Under the pieces are notes generated by a model. It did no database searches, was not told where the DNA came from, and saw nothing but the letters and a program-made list of their open reading frames with translations. A stretch of DNA of 64,000 nt from Photobacterium leiognathi. Lineage in GTDB: Bacteria > Pseudomonadota > Gammaproteobacteria > Enterobacterales > Vibrionaceae. The number at the start of each line of letters is the position of its first letter. Positions within the stretch are counted from its first letter, which is position 1. The stretch spans positions 62,001-126,000 of the forward strand of contig NZ_CP131601.1 in NCBI RefSeq assembly GCF_030685535.1, written 5' to 3'. Positions 1 through 10,119 of this stretch are shown piece by piece. A program made the position numbers and the translations under genes.

Positions 1-1296
1 ATCAGCTTTCGTTGCGCCCATCTTCATCGCTACACCAAAGCCTTGGATCATTTCGTCAACCGCGAAACCAATACCGTGTAGACCGACTACTTTCTCGTCA
101 TCGTAAGCACAGATCAGCTTCATCTTACATGGTTGACGGTGCGCAGTAACGGCTGTGTACATTGCTGTGAAGCCTGACTTGTACACTTTCACGTTTTCTT
201 CGCCGTATTGCTCAATCGCTTCCGCTTCAGTAAGGCCGATAGTACCAATTGGTGGGTGGCTAAATACCACTGTTGGAACTAACTTGTAGTCCATCTTCGC
301 ATCAGGTTTGTTGTTAAATAGACGCTCAGAAAGCTGGCGACCTGCTTTAACAGCAACAGGCGTTAGTTCGATACCACCTTCCATGATATCGCCTACACAG
401 TAGATACCAGGAACGTTAGTTTGTTGGTATTCATCAACTTTGATGAAACCACGGTTATTGGTTTCAACACCCGCAGCAGCTAGGTTGATGGCATCTGTGG
501 TTGGCTCACGACCGATAGCCCAGATCAGTACGTCAGTGTTGTGTGATTCACCGTTTTCAAAGTACAGCGTGATTGAGCCGTCTTTTTCTTTCACTACTTC
601 TTTTGGCACAGAGTGCGTATGTAGTGATGGACCTTCAGCAGCCATAACTTCAACTAGCGTATCTACAATCATTGGATCGAAGCTACGTAGTGGTGATTCT
701 TTACGTACGAACAGGTGAGTATCTGTACCTAGTGCATTTAATACACCTGCGATTTCAACTGCGATGTAACCTGCACCAATGATAGCGGCACGTTTTGGTT
801 GCTCTTTTAGTTCGAAGAAACCGTTAGAGTCGATACCGTAGTGTGCGCCTTGGATTGCAGGAATTGATGGACGACCACCAACAGCAATAAGAATGTGATC
901 AGCTGTGTAGTGTTCACCGTTTACTTCTACTGTTTTCTGGTCAACAAAATGGGCAAAACCGTTGATCACTTCAACTTTGTTATTGCCTAGTACGTTGTCG
1001 TAAGAAGTGTGGATACGGCTGATGTATGCTTCGCGGCTTTCAACCAGTTTGCTCCAGTCAAAACCTTTTACATCGACATTGAAGCCGTAATCTTTTGCGT
1101 AAAGGTGCATAGCTTCAGCGATTTGAGCGCCGTGCCACATTACTTTTTTAGGCACACAACCCACGTTTACACATGTACCGCCTAGTGCTTTTGCTTCGAT
1201 AAGCGCTACTTTAGCACCATACATTGCAGCACGGTTTGCCGATGCAATACCGCCGCTACCACCGCCGATACAGATGTAATCAAAATGCTTTGCCAT
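1..1296 (-). CDS. gor: Glutathione reductase, C-terminus cut by window edge
   Basis: NADPH- and FAD-dependent reductase that regenerates GSH from GSSG in the cytosol. The 432 codons visible begin [16 protein letters not shown], an FAD-binding Rossmann motif at residues 11-16. The redox-active pair C42/C47 sits in [13 protein letters not shown], as in E. coli Gor. An NADPH-binding GAGYIAVE motif follows near mid-protein and the dimerisation domain comes after it. The family is about 450 residues, so only roughly the last 20, including the catalytic His-Pro region, are missing. The ATG at 1296 has a good GGAG ribosome site upstream. It reads leftward, like rlmJ behind it, but about 200 bp and a hairpin separate them. 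Confidence 0.95.
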   Translation of the reverse strand, partial: MAKHFDYICIGGGSGGIASANRAAMYGAKVALIEAKALGGTCVNVGCVPKKVMWHGAQIAEAMHLYAKDYGFNVDVKGFDWSKLVESREAYISRIHTSYDNVLGNNKVEVINGFAHFVDQKTVEVNGEHYTADHILIAVGGRPSIPAIQGAHYGIDSNGFFELKEQPKRAAIIGAGYIAVEIAGVLNALGTDTHLFVRKESPLRSFDPMIVDTLVEVMAAEGPSLHTHSVPKEVVKEKDGSITLYFENGESHNTDVLIWAIGREPTTDAINLAAAGVETNNRGFIKVDEYQQTNVPGIYCVGDIMEGGIELTPVAVKAGRQLSERLFNNKPDAKMDYKLVPTVVFSHPPIGTIGLTEAEAIEQYGEENVKVYKSGFTAMYTAVTAHRQPCKMKLICAYDDEKVVGLHGIGFAVDEMIQGFGVAMKMGATKAD

Positions 1297-1450
1297 GACT
1301 TTACTCCGTTAATTCTTTTTGATGTTCAATACGAGCTATTGACCTAGTGTAATAAAGATTGGGGTGTCTGACGAGGATTTAAAATCGGAAAATACGATTG
1401 ATTTGCTATAAATTCATCGATAATTGGGATTGTGGCACGGATTATTTGAT

Positions 1451-1478
1451 ACAGGCGGAGGGCTCCGCCTGTATTTTT
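1451..1478. terminator. GC-rich hairpin between rlmJ and gor
   Basis: A perfect 10-bp inverted repeat (ACAGGCGGAG / CTCCGCCTGT) with a 2-nt centre lies directly after rlmJ. The T-rich tract (ATTTTTC) is on its plus-strand side, so in the rlmJ direction it is a strong stem with a poor U-tract. It is probably the rlmJ terminator, but its orientation is not ideal. Confidence 0.5.
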
Positions 1479-1492
1479 CTGGGGTGGGAGGC

Positions 1493-2332
1493 TTACTCAG
1501 GCACAATCCACTCAACGGTATGATGACCATGATTTGGTGCAATGGCTTGTTGTAACCAAGGTAGAATTTCACGCATTTGGCTTTCTAGCTTCCATGGTGG
1601 GTTGATCACAATCATGCCTGAAGCTGTCATGCCACGCTCTTCACTGTCAGGTTCTACACCTAATTCGATTTGCAGGATTTTACGGATCTCTAGATCTTTT
1701 AAACCTTGGATCATCTTATCGATGGTCTCGCGATAAACCACAGGGTACCAAATTGCATAGGTACCCGTTGCCCAACGCTGGTGGCTTTGCTTGATCGCTT
1801 TTACCACATCTTGGTATTCGTGCTTTAGTTCGTAAGGGGGATCGATAAGTACCACACCACGACGCTCTTTTGGCGGCAAGCTGGCTTTTAGGCGAGCAAA
1901 CGCATCTTCTTTATAGATCTTTACTTGGCGATCACCACGGAACTCTTGCAGTAGCAGTGGAAAATCACTTGGGTGTAGCTCAGTTAACACCATGCGGTCT
2001 TGGTCGCGTATTTGCGCTCGTGCCACTTTCGGTGAACCTGGGTAGTAACGTAACTCTTCACCGTCGTTTAGGGCTTTGATTGCCTCAATGTAGCTAGCAA
2101 TTTCTGCTGGCATATCATCACGAGACCAAATTCGGGCGATACCTTGCTTAAACTCACCGGTTTTTTCGCTGCGCTCATCTTGCAGATCGTAACGACCAAC
2201 ACCTGAGTGGGTATCGTGATAGACGAAAGGTTTATCTTTTTGCTTGAGTGCATCCAGAATTAAGCTTTGAACAATGTGTTTAACCACATCGGCATGGTTG
2301 CCTGCGTGGAAGCTGTGACGGTAACTCAGCAT
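1493..2332 (-). CDS. rlmJ: 23S rRNA (adenine-2030 N6)-methyltransferase
   Basis: SAM-dependent enzyme that methylates A2030 of 23S rRNA (formerly YhiR). The 279 residues match the family length. The start MLSYRHSFHAGNHADV is characteristic, and the catalytic DPPY motif of N6-adenine methyltransferases is at residues 164-167. It is divergent from prlC with a 216-bp intergenic region. Neighbourhood with prlC and gor is familiar from enteric bacteria. No anomaly was seen. Confidence 0.93.
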   Translation of the reverse strand: MLSYRHSFHAGNHADVVKHIVQSLILDALKQKDKPFVYHDTHSGVGRYDLQDERSEKTGEFKQGIARIWSRDDMPAEIASYIEAIKALNDGEELRYYPGSPKVARAQIRDQDRMVLTELHPSDFPLLLQEFRGDRQVKIYKEDAFARLKASLPPKERRGVVLIDPPYELKHEYQDVVKAIKQSHQRWATGTYAIWYPVVYRETIDKMIQGLKDLEIRKILQIELGVEPDSEERGMTASGMIVINPPWKLESQMREILPWLQQAIAPNHGHHTVEWIVPE

Positions 2333-2548
2333 GAAATCAGTCTCTATCAGTGTATAAAGGAAGGGTTATAGCGCCGTATTATCGTTAATTCTCAACTATT
2401 ATCCAACTATGGTGCGACGCTTTCGGTTTTTCATCGGATGTGAAATGCCGTATTGCTAATAATTTTCACTCCGTAAATAGCGCTAAGGATTGAAATTTAC
2501 CCGTGGTGGGCGCATGTTAAGAATAAGATAAAAATAAAGGAAACGCTT

Positions 2549-4591
2549 ATGTCCAACCCATTATTGACGATGACAGATTTGCCACCGTTTGCTCACATCA
2601 AGCCTGAGCACATTAAACCTGCGGTAGAAAAAGCCATTGCAGATTGCCGTGAAAACGTTGAATCCGTATTGATGGAAATGGCAGAGCCGACGTGGGAAAC
2701 CATTTGTGCGCCATTAGCTGAAACGGATGATCGCTTAAGTCGTATCTGGTCACCGGTTGGACACCTGAACGGGGTGAAAAACAGCCCTGAGCTGCGTGAA
2801 GCGTATGAAAGTTGCCTACCATTACTGTCTGATTACAGCACTTGGTTAGGTCAGCACAAAGGCTTATACGAAGCGTATAAAGCACTAAAAGCAAGCGATA
2901 AATTTGCTGAGCTTAGCAAAGCACAGCAAAAATCAATCAAAGATGCCTTAAAAGAATTTGAGCTATCAGGGATTGGTTTGCCAGCTCAAGAGCAAGCTCG
3001 CTACGGTGAGATCAGCAAGCGTTTATCTGAGCTATCTTCTAAATTCAGCAACAATGTACTTGATGCCACCATGGCGTGGAGCAAGGTGATCACAGATGTT
3101 GAGCAGCTAAGCGGCCTACCTGAATCAGTATTGCTCGCAGCGAAAGCTAACGCAGAAGCCAAAGGCGAAGAGGGCTATTTATTTACCCTAGATATGCCAT
3201 CTTACCTGCCTGTTATGACCTACTGTGATAACCGCGAGTTACGTGCTGAAATGTATGAAGCTTTCGGTACTCGTGCATCGGATCGTGGTCCTAATGCTGG
3301 TGAGTTCGATAACACCGAAGTGATTGCTGAGAAGTTAAAACTAAGCCATGAGCTTGCACGCATGCTTGGTTTTAATAGCTACAGTGAAAAATCACTGGCA
3401 ACAAAAATGGCGGAATCTACTGAGCAAGTACTTGGCTTTTTAAACGATTTAGCTGATCGCGCAAAACCTCAAGGTGAGCGTGAAGTGGCTGAGCTTCGTG
3501 ACTATGCTCGTAACGAGTTCGGTGTTGAAACATTAGAGCCGTGGGATTTTGCATACTACTCAGAGAAGTTAAAACAACACCGTTACAGCATTTCTGATGA
3601 AGAGCTTCGTCCATACTTCCCTGAGAAGAAAGTGGTAGCTGGTCTATTTGAAGTGCTTAAGCGCGTATTTGGTCTTGAGATTAAAGAGCGTGATGGTGTG
3701 GAAGTGTGGCATGAGTCGGTGAAATTTTACGATATCTTCGACAATAAAGGCACACTACGTGGCAGTTTCTATCTTGATCTCTACGCTCGTGAGCACAAGC
3801 GTGGCGGTGCATGGATGGATGAATGTGTGGTGCGTCGTACACGCATCGACGGTAGTCTACAAACGCCAGTCGCTTACCTAACCTGTAACTTTAACCGTCC
3901 AGTGGGTGATAAGCCTGCGTTATTTACTCATAACGAGGTAGTAACCTTATTCCACGAAACAGGTCACGGTATCCACCACATGTTAACGCAAGTGGACGTT
4001 GCAGCCGTTTCGGGTATCAACGGTGTGCCATGGGATGCGGTAGAGCTACCAAGCCAGTTCTTAGAAAATTGGTGTTGGGAAGAAGAAGCGCTAGCGTTTA
4101 TTTCTGGTCACTATGAGACAGGCGAGCCGCTACCAAAAGCAATGCTGGATAAGATGCTGGCGGCGAAGAACTTCCAATCAGCGATGTTTATTTTACGTCA
4201 GCTTGAGTTTGGTCTGTTCGATTTCACGCTATACACCGAATACGATCCAGAAGTGGGTGCACAGGTGTTAGATACCTTATTTAAAGTGAAATCACGTGTA
4301 TCAGTGGTTCCAAGCCCAGAATGGGGACGTTTCCCACACAGCTTTAGTCATATTTTTGCTGGTGGCTACAGCGCAGGCTATTACAGCTACTTGTGGGCGG
4401 AATTATTGTCTTCTGATGCGTTCTCACGCTTTGAAGAGGAAGGAATTTTCAATCCGCTAACAGGACAAGACTTCTTAACTTGTATCCTTGAGCAAGGTGG
4501 TAGTGAAGAGCCAATGGCGCTATTCAAACGCTTCCGTGGTCGAGAGCCTGAGCTAGATGCAATGCTGCGTCATAGCGGTATTACAGGTTAA
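2549..4591 (+). CDS. prlC: Oligopeptidase A (M3 zinc metallopeptidase)
   Basis: Cytosolic zinc oligopeptidase that degrades peptides, including signal-peptide fragments. It has 680 residues, the same as E. coli PrlC. The thermolysin-like zinc motif HETGHGIHH lies near residue 470, and the expected downstream glutamate region (ELPSQFLENW) follows. The ATG has an AAAGGAAA ribosome site. It is divergent from rlmJ. In E. coli the gene is heat-shock controlled, but I saw no clear sigma-32 promoter here. Confidence 0.95.
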   Translation: MSNPLLTMTDLPPFAHIKPEHIKPAVEKAIADCRENVESVLMEMAEPTWETICAPLAETDDRLSRIWSPVGHLNGVKNSPELREAYESCLPLLSDYSTWLGQHKGLYEAYKALKASDKFAELSKAQQKSIKDALKEFELSGIGLPAQEQARYGEISKRLSELSSKFSNNVLDATMAWSKVITDVEQLSGLPESVLLAAKANAEAKGEEGYLFTLDMPSYLPVMTYCDNRELRAEMYEAFGTRASDRGPNAGEFDNTEVIAEKLKLSHELARMLGFNSYSEKSLATKMAESTEQVLGFLNDLADRAKPQGEREVAELRDYARNEFGVETLEPWDFAYYSEKLKQHRYSISDEELRPYFPEKKVVAGLFEVLKRVFGLEIKERDGVEVWHESVKFYDIFDNKGTLRGSFYLDLYAREHKRGGAWMDECVVRRTRIDGSLQTPVAYLTCNFNRPVGDKPALFTHNEVVTLFHETGHGIHHMLTQVDVAAVSGINGVPWDAVELPSQFLENWCWEEEALAFISGHYETGEPLPKAMLDKMLAAKNFQSAMFILRQLEFGLFDFTLYTEYDPEVGAQVLDTLFKVKSRVSVVPSPEWGRFPHSFSHIFAGGYSAGYYSYLWAELLSSDAFSRFEEEGIFNPLTGQDFLTCILEQGGSEEPMALFKRFRGREPELDAMLRHSGITG

Positions 4592-4660
4592 TGTAATAAG
4601 TGCAGTGAGTGACTGAGGATGGTCACTTGCTGCATGCAATTAGTGTAGAGAGCAGTATTC

Positions 4661-5260
4661 ATGGATAGATACGGGGCGATAGCTCGCCAGTCAAAAGGAT
4701 TTAGCCTCATCGAATTGGTTATCGTGATTGTCATTTTAGGCATTCTCGCCGTCACTGCAGCCCCGCGATTTTTATCTATTTCATCAGATGCAACCAAAGC
4801 GTCGCTAAACGGCATAGCTGGTAGTGTGCGTACCGTGATTGATTTGGTGGAATACAAAGCCATTATGCAAGGCAAAGAGCATCAATATGGTGTGGAAGTC
4901 GATGTGGATGGTAATAAAATCTTTACCTACTTTGGAGCTCCTCGCGCTAAATGGACAGCAGGTAGTGATCATGATGGTTTGATGACGATTATGACGCAGG
5001 ATTTTAAGTACTTAGGTAACGCAAGTGGCTTTAGCAAAGATAAGGTTGAGACAACACCTTGTACTGATGCAGAGTTCTGTGTGATTGATCAAATTCGCCC
5101 TGGTAAGGTGTTTCCTGAGACTGATGGTTGGTCGCTGGCAATTATACCGCAAGGTAAAACCCTGCAAGATAAGTGCTTTGCATATTATTCTGCCAAAATG
5201 GATGAAGCCACTCAGCAAGTGCTATCTAAGAAAATTTCTACTCAAGAAGATGGTTGTTAA
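4661..5260 (+). CDS. Orphan MshA-like type IV pilin
   Basis: Prepilin-type protein of 199 residues. A short basic leader ends in SKG, followed by the class III signal FSLIELVIVIVILGILAV, where prepilin peptidase would cut between G and F. The hydrophobic helix is followed by APRFLSISSDATKASLNGIAGSV and KAIMQGKEH, which resembles the MshA major pilin. Four cysteines in the C-terminal half could form disulfides. No assembly genes are nearby, so it would depend on a machine encoded elsewhere. A relative lies at 29131-29871. The stop is 50 bp before IS copy 1, which has replaced its terminator. Confidence 0.75.
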   Translation: MDRYGAIARQSKGFSLIELVIVIVILGILAVTAAPRFLSISSDATKASLNGIAGSVRTVIDLVEYKAIMQGKEHQYGVEVDVDGNKIFTYFGAPRAKWTAGSDHDGLMTIMTQDFKYLGNASGFSKDKVETTPCTDAEFCVIDQIRPGKVFPETDGWSLAIIPQGKTLQDKCFAYYSAKMDEATQQVLSKKISTQEDGC

Positions 5261-5325
5261 CACTGATATTTTCTAACGCTAATTGAGATAAAGAAAAGGC
5301 TCCTAACGGCTGTCTCTTATACACA

Positions 5326-5356
5326 AATCCCTAAGCCAATGCTTGGGGATTTTTTT
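5326..5356 (+). terminator. Intrinsic terminator inside the IS left end (copy 1)
   Basis: Arms AATCCCTAAGC and GCTTGGGGATT form an 11-bp stem (one G-U pair) around a CAAT loop, followed by a T-run. It stands 16 bp inside the element, before the transposase gene. It would stop transcription entering from the left, which limits read-through expression of the transposase and ends the upstream pilin transcript. Confidence 0.8.
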
Positions 5357-5409
5357 GAACTAATTTTATGTTTCATGATCTGATCATCTAAGCAATGATA
5401 AGGATGATT

Positions 5410-6801
5410 ATGATGACCTATATAGAACCAACTCTTTGGGCTCAAAAACAATTCGGTCAAGCCGATCTTAATGACCCAAGACGCACTCAAAGACTCGTTG
5501 CTCTAGCTACCTCTCTGGCTGAACAACCTGGTATCCCTATCTCAAAACTCATCATCTCCCCAGCCGATATGGAAGGGGCTTATCGCTTTATTCGTAATGA
5601 CCAAATCAAAGCAGAAGATATTGCAGAAGCTGGATTCTATGTCACAGCACAAGAAGCTTTTGAACAACAAACACTGCTTGCATTGGAAGATACCACTTCT
5701 CTAAGTTACTCACATCACAGCATACAAGATACACTCGGGCATTCCAATCAAGGTAATCGACACCGAGCAATGTTCGTTCATTCAACGTTGCTTTTTGCTC
5801 CCGAAACTCACACTGTAGTTGGTTTAATCGAACAACAACGCTGGACCCGAGATATTGAAAAACGTGGTCAAAGACACCAGCATGCAACTCGACCATACAA
5901 AGAAAAAGAAAGTTATAAATGGGAACAAGCATCTCGCCATGTTGCAGAGCGACTAGGCGAGAAAATGTCAGAGGTTATTTCTGTATGTGATAGAGAAGCC
6001 GATTTATTCGAGTACCTCACTTACAAGCACGAGCAACAACAACGATTTATCGTTCGCTCAATGCAAAGTCGCTGTATCGAGGAGCATGATAATCGTCTTT
6101 ATGACTACGCTTCCAAGTTGTTATCAGCAGGAAGCAAAGAGCTAAAAATACCGCAAAAAGGCGGTCGTAAGTCCCGCACGGCTCATCTAGACATCAAATA
6201 TGCTCCCGTGACACTTAAGTCTCCCGCTAATAAAAAAGAGTTCGATAATATCTCTCTCTACTATGTTGGATGTATAGAGCAAGGTGAGAGTGACGACAAG
6301 CTCGCATGGCATTTACTGACATCAGAGCCTGTAACGAACAAAGAGGAAGCACTTAACATCGTCAGTTATTATGAGCGTCGTTGGCTGATAGAAGATTTTC
6401 ACAAGGTTTGGAAAAGTGAAGGCACGCAAGTTGAACAACTGAGAATGCAAAGTAAAGATAACTTAGAAAGGCTCAGTGTTATTTTGGCATTTATTGCTAC
6501 TCGTTTACTCCAGTTAAGATTTATGAACGAATCTAAAGAGTTATCTAGTAGCTGTTGTGAACGGGTGTTAAAAGGTAAAGCGTGGAAGCTTATGTGGTTA
6601 AAATTGGAGAAGAAAAAGCTGCCCAAAGAAGCACCAAATATATCGTGGGCTTACAAAAGTATTGCACGGTTAGGTGGTTGGAAAGATACCAAGCGGACGG
6701 GTCGCGCTTCTGTAAAGACATTATGGCAAGGATGGTTTAGGTTACAAACCATCCTTGAAGGATATGAACTAGCTAAGTCTCTTGAACACAATGACTTGTG
6801 A
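5410..6801 (+). CDS. IS4-family transposase, copy 1
   Basis: DDE transposase of the IS50 group. The ORF could open at 5395, but AAGGA at 5400-5404 best serves the ATG at 5410, giving 463 residues. Counted from 5395, the catalytic residues are D99 (LEDTTS), D199 (VCDREAD) and E333. The last lies in the IS4 signature Y-(2)-R-(3)-E-(6)-K, seen as YERRWLIEDFHKVWK. The stop codon lies inside the right terminal repeat. Two GATC sites at 5377-5385 lie just upstream of the start and another lies in the right end, so Dam control as in IS50 and IS10 is likely. No frameshift is present, so the protein should be active. Confidence 0.93.
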   Translation: MMTYIEPTLWAQKQFGQADLNDPRRTQRLVALATSLAEQPGIPISKLIISPADMEGAYRFIRNDQIKAEDIAEAGFYVTAQEAFEQQTLLALEDTTSLSYSHHSIQDTLGHSNQGNRHRAMFVHSTLLFAPETHTVVGLIEQQRWTRDIEKRGQRHQHATRPYKEKESYKWEQASRHVAERLGEKMSEVISVCDREADLFEYLTYKHEQQQRFIVRSMQSRCIEEHDNRLYDYASKLLSAGSKELKIPQKGGRKSRTAHLDIKYAPVTLKSPANKKEFDNISLYYVGCIEQGESDDKLAWHLLTSEPVTNKEEALNIVSYYERRWLIEDFHKVWKSEGTQVEQLRMQSKDNLERLSVILAFIATRLLQLRFMNESKELSSSCCERVLKGKAWKLMWLKLEKKKLPKEAPNISWAYKSIARLGGWKDTKRTGRASVKTLWQGWFRLQTILEGYELAKSLEHNDL

Positions 6802-6873
6802 TCAAGAGACAGACAGATGGTCGCCTTTTTTGATCGTATTTGATACTTAGTCTTGTGACGTTACCACCATTGG

Positions 6874-8343
6874 TCAACCCATGTCAGTTTGACGGGTCGC
6901 TTCTTGGTGCAGTTCACTGCGGGTCAGTGGGTTGTTGATCAACCATTTGGCGGGCAATAGCAGGGTAATTTTTTCCCCGTCGACTTGCAGGCTAAATGGT
7001 GCCAAACAACGAGTATCACGACGATGACAAACAATCACCGCAATACGTAATAGACGCAGTAAACGGGCTGCACTTTGTGCTGATAACGCATGTTGTTCAG
7101 GTAAGCTGGTGAGTGGTCCTGTGTAACGACGCAAGATCTCAGCCAGCAAGTTACGCTGTGCGCGGGTAAAGCCTGGTAAATCAAGGTGCTTGATCAGATA
7201 AGCCGCATGCTCTGCGCTTTTCTTAAACTCAATACTAGCGCCGATTTCGTGCAGTTTTACTGCCGCTTCCAAGATGTTTTGTGCTTGTGGTTCAAGTTGC
7301 CAATTCGGGCATTGGCTTAACATCGACATTGCCATGTCGTTGACAATATCGGCATGTTCGGTATCAATTTGGAAGCGTTGTTGGACACTCTCAATGGTAC
7401 GGGTACAGACATCATGATGGCGCATTTGATCCATCATTTCATACACCATACCTTCACGCAGTGCGCCACAAGCTAAGGTCATAGATTCGATTTTTAATGA
7501 CTCAAATAGTGCGATTAAAATCGACAAACCACTTGGGAATACCAAGGCACGTTCAAGGGTGAGACCTTCAATATCAAGATCTTCTAGACGTTCATACTGC
7601 ATGGCTTGACGTTGTAAACGCTTTAGCTTTTGCAGGGTGATAATTTCATCCATCCCTTGTGCAAGCATGATTTCTTGTAGCGCTTGAACGGTACCACTGG
7701 CACCTACACAGCTTTCCCAGCCCAGCGCAGTGTAACGGTCGATGATAGGTTCAATGGCTTCTTTTGCACCATTGATCGCTGCATCGAAGTTTGCGGAGGT
7801 CAAGCTGCGATCTTTAAAGTAGCGCTCAAGCCAAGTGACACAGCCAATTTTAAGGCTAGTGAGGGCACTTGAATCAAACCCTTCACCGATGATCACTTCG
7901 GTACTGGCGCCACCAATATCGACCACTAAGCGTTTATCGCTACCACCAGAGGTATGCGCCACACCTTGATAGATAATGCGGGCTTCTTCTTCACCCGGAA
8001 TAATGTTGACCGGATAACCAAGGATCATTTTCGCCTTGGAAAGAAATTCTTCTGCGTTCACCGCTGTGCGTAGCGCAGCTGTACCGACGATACGGATATG
8101 ATCTGCTTTGATATCTTGTAAGCGTTCGGCAAATAGCGCTAAGCAGTCTAGACCGCGCTGCATCGCTTCTTCACTGAGTACGTTCTGGCTGTTAAGACCA
8201 GCAGCTAAACGCACTTTACGTTTAATTTTAGCTAACGTCTGAACACTGCCATTCACTTCGCGCACGATCCACATGTGGAAACTGTTTGAGCCTAAATCGA
8301 TAGCGGCATAAAGCGGTGATACTGAATTTCTTTCCATAGACAT
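6874..8343 (-). CDS. gppA: Ppx/GppA phosphatase (pppGpp 5'-phosphohydrolase)
   Basis: Converts pppGpp to ppGpp and may also cleave polyphosphate. It has 489 residues. The ASKHA nucleotide-binding fold starts [14 protein letters not shown], followed by [12 protein letters not shown] and [12 protein letters not shown]; a C-terminal HD-type domain has HEIG. Sequence and length fit GppA better than Ppx. It starts 15 bp after the rhlB stop, so the two form an operon. The ATG at 8337 is an alternative start. IS copy 1 lies beyond its 3' end. Confidence 0.9.
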   Translation of the reverse strand: MSMERNSVSPLYAAIDLGSNSFHMWIVREVNGSVQTLAKIKRKVRLAAGLNSQNVLSEEAMQRGLDCLALFAERLQDIKADHIRIVGTAALRTAVNAEEFLSKAKMILGYPVNIIPGEEEARIIYQGVAHTSGGSDKRLVVDIGGASTEVIIGEGFDSSALTSLKIGCVTWLERYFKDRSLTSANFDAAINGAKEAIEPIIDRYTALGWESCVGASGTVQALQEIMLAQGMDEIITLQKLKRLQRQAMQYERLEDLDIEGLTLERALVFPSGLSILIALFESLKIESMTLACGALREGMVYEMMDQMRHHDVCTRTIESVQQRFQIDTEHADIVNDMAMSMLSQCPNWQLEPQAQNILEAAVKLHEIGASIEFKKSAEHAAYLIKHLDLPGFTRAQRNLLAEILRRYTGPLTSLPEQHALSAQSAARLLRLLRIAVIVCHRRDTRCLAPFSLQVDGEKITLLLPAKWLINNPLTRSELHQEATRQTDMG

Positions 8344-8358
8344 ACTTACTTCTAATTA

Positions 8359-9669
8359 TTATGCAGGCTTATTGTTTTGGGGACGACGGCGATTATTACG
8401 CGAACGTTGTTGTCCCTGACCTTGGCCTTGGCGTTGAGTATTACGGCGACTACCTTGGCGCGGATTACGCTGTAAGCGGATCGGTGCTGGTAGATCTTCT
8501 AGCAGTGCATCGGAATCATATTTTGATTGTGGGATACCGTGTTCGATGTAGGTTTCGATCGTCGGTAAGTTAATCGCGTATTCTTCACAAGCAAAGCTGA
8601 TAGAGTGACCGCTTGCGCCTGCACGACCAGTACGACCAATGCGGTGTACGTAATCTTCTGCATCGTCTGGCAGATCGTAGTTAAACACATGCGTTACTGC
8701 AGGAATATGTAAACCACGGGCTGCAACGTCAGTCGCCACTAAGATATCAATATCACCTTTTGTGAATTGATCAAGGATACGCTCACGTTTTTTCTGTGGT
8801 ACATCGCCAGTCAAAAGACCAACACGGTGACCGTCAGCAGCTAGGTGACCCCAAACATCTTCACAGCGGTGCTTAGTGTTAGCGAAGATAATTGCACGCT
8901 CTGGACATTCTTCTTCGATTAACGTTTGTAGCAAACGCATTTTCTCTTGATTTGAAGGGTAGAACAGCTCTTCTTGAATGCGGTGACCTGTTTTTTGCTC
9001 AGGCTCAACAATCACGCTTTCAGGGCTATTCATGTGCTCAAACGCAAGCTCTTTCACTCGGTATGATAGGGTTGCCGAGAACAATAGGCTTAAACGCTCA
9101 GTTGGTGCTGGCATACGGCGGAACAAGAAGCGGATATCTTTAATAAAGCCAAGATCGAACATGCGATCCGCTTCATCAAGTACAACAACTTGAATGCTAT
9201 TTAGCTCAATAACACGCTGCTTGTAGAAATCAATAATACGGCCACACGTACCGATCAAGATATCTACGCCTTCATCAAGAATCGCTTTTTGCTTCTCGTA
9301 AGGTTCACCGCCGTAAGCAAGACCAGCCTTAAGGCCTGTGCTCGCAATCAGAGAAGATGCGTCGTTATAAATTTGGATCGCCAATTCACGCGTTGGGGCC
9401 ATGATAATGGCACGCGGTTGATTGGTTTTGCGATGCGCAGGCGCTGCAGTCTCCAGTAAGTGGTTAAAAGTAGCGGTTAGGAAGGCAATGGTTTTACCCG
9501 TACCTGTTTGAGCCTGTCCCGCAATGTCGTGGTCAGAGAGCATAACTGGCAATGCCAAGGCTTGGATCGGGGTGCAATTATGGAACCCTTTATCTTCCAA
9601 TCCTTTTAAAACTAGAGGGTTTAACCCTAGCTCGGCAAATTTCTGCTCTGTGATGTGAGTCGTCTTCAT
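8359..9669 (-). CDS. rhlB: ATP-dependent RNA helicase RhlB
   Basis: DEAD-box helicase; in enteric bacteria it works with RNase E in the degradosome. It has 436 residues. Motifs in order are the Q-motif region (GFHNCTPIQ), Walker [29 protein letters not shown] and [10 protein letters not shown]. The C-terminal tail is rich in Arg, Gln and Asn (about 35 residues) and suits RNA binding. It is divergent from trxA, and gppA follows at 15 bp. Confidence 0.95.
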   Translation of the reverse strand: MKTTHITEQKFAELGLNPLVLKGLEDKGFHNCTPIQALALPVMLSDHDIAGQAQTGTGKTIAFLTATFNHLLETAAPAHRKTNQPRAIIMAPTRELAIQIYNDASSLIASTGLKAGLAYGGEPYEKQKAILDEGVDILIGTCGRIIDFYKQRVIELNSIQVVVLDEADRMFDLGFIKDIRFLFRRMPAPTERLSLLFSATLSYRVKELAFEHMNSPESVIVEPEQKTGHRIQEELFYPSNQEKMRLLQTLIEEECPERAIIFANTKHRCEDVWGHLAADGHRVGLLTGDVPQKKRERILDQFTKGDIDILVATDVAARGLHIPAVTHVFNYDLPDDAEDYVHRIGRTGRAGASGHSISFACEEYAINLPTIETYIEHGIPQSKYDSDALLEDLPAPIRLQRNPRQGSRRNTQRQGQGQGQQRSRNNRRRPQNNKPA

Positions 9670-9782
9670 TGCTATAGAATATCAGCTTAGGGTTGCAATA
9701 CGAAACGTATTCCATTCAAATAGGAGATCGATTTGCTGGTCAAAATAAGATCGGCTAACAAAATCAACTGTTGGAGTGGAAG

Positions 9783-10109
9783 ATGAGCGACAAGATTGTG
9801 CAGCTTACAGATGCGAGTTTTGACACTGATGTTATCAATGCTGCTGGCCCTGTATTAGTCGATTTTTGGGCTGAATGGTGTGGTCCATGTAAAATGATTG
9901 CCCCTATTCTTGACGAAATCGCTGATGAATACGAAGGCAAACTGACTATCGGTAAACTAAATATCGATCAGAATGCGGGTACACCACCAAAATTTGGTAT
10001 TCGTGGTATCCCGACATTACTACTGTTCAAAGACGGTGGTGTAGCGGCAACGAAAGTTGGTGCATTGTCGAAAACTCAGCTTAAAGAATTCCTAGACGCG
10101 AACCTTTAA
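9783..10109 (+). CDS. trxA: Thioredoxin 1
   Basis: Cytosolic dithiol reductase of 108 residues. The active site WCGPC has C33 and C36, and the cis-proline is in RGIPTLLLF. The ATG at 9783 is chosen over an upstream in-frame TTG at 9771 because [10 protein letters not shown] matches the family start and GGAG precedes it. It lies just upstream of rho, as in E. coli. Confidence 0.96.
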   Translation: MSDKIVQLTDASFDTDVINAAGPVLVDFWAEWCGPCKMIAPILDEIADEYEGKLTIGKLNIDQNAGTPPKFGIRGIPTLLLFKDGGVAATKVGALSKTQLKEFLDANL

Positions 10110-10119
10110 GTGCAATTAT

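Larger units (their letters stand above)
5310..6812 (+). mobile_element. IS4-family IS50-like insertion sequence, copy 1
   Basis: A complete 1,503-bp element. The left end CTGTCTCTTATACACA has the layout of the Tn5 outer end, including a DnaA-box-like TTATACACA. The right end, CTGTCTCTTGATCACA read inward, resembles the IS50 inner end with a Dam site. The terminal repeats match at 16 of the first 20 positions. Unlike the other three copies, the flanks are not a duplication: TCCTAACGG on the left, ACAGATGGT on the right. Each flank looks like half of a different terminator (AAAAGGC... and ...GTCGCCTTTTTT). Recombination between two IS copies is the likeliest explanation. The DNA is allele class A, identical to copy 4 at every variant position checked. 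Confidence 0.95.

Noticed and set aside
5310..5328. Sequencing-adapter contamination (Tn5 mosaic end)
   Set aside because: The end continues into element-specific DNA, occurs at the same point in four copies, and three copies have proper target duplications.
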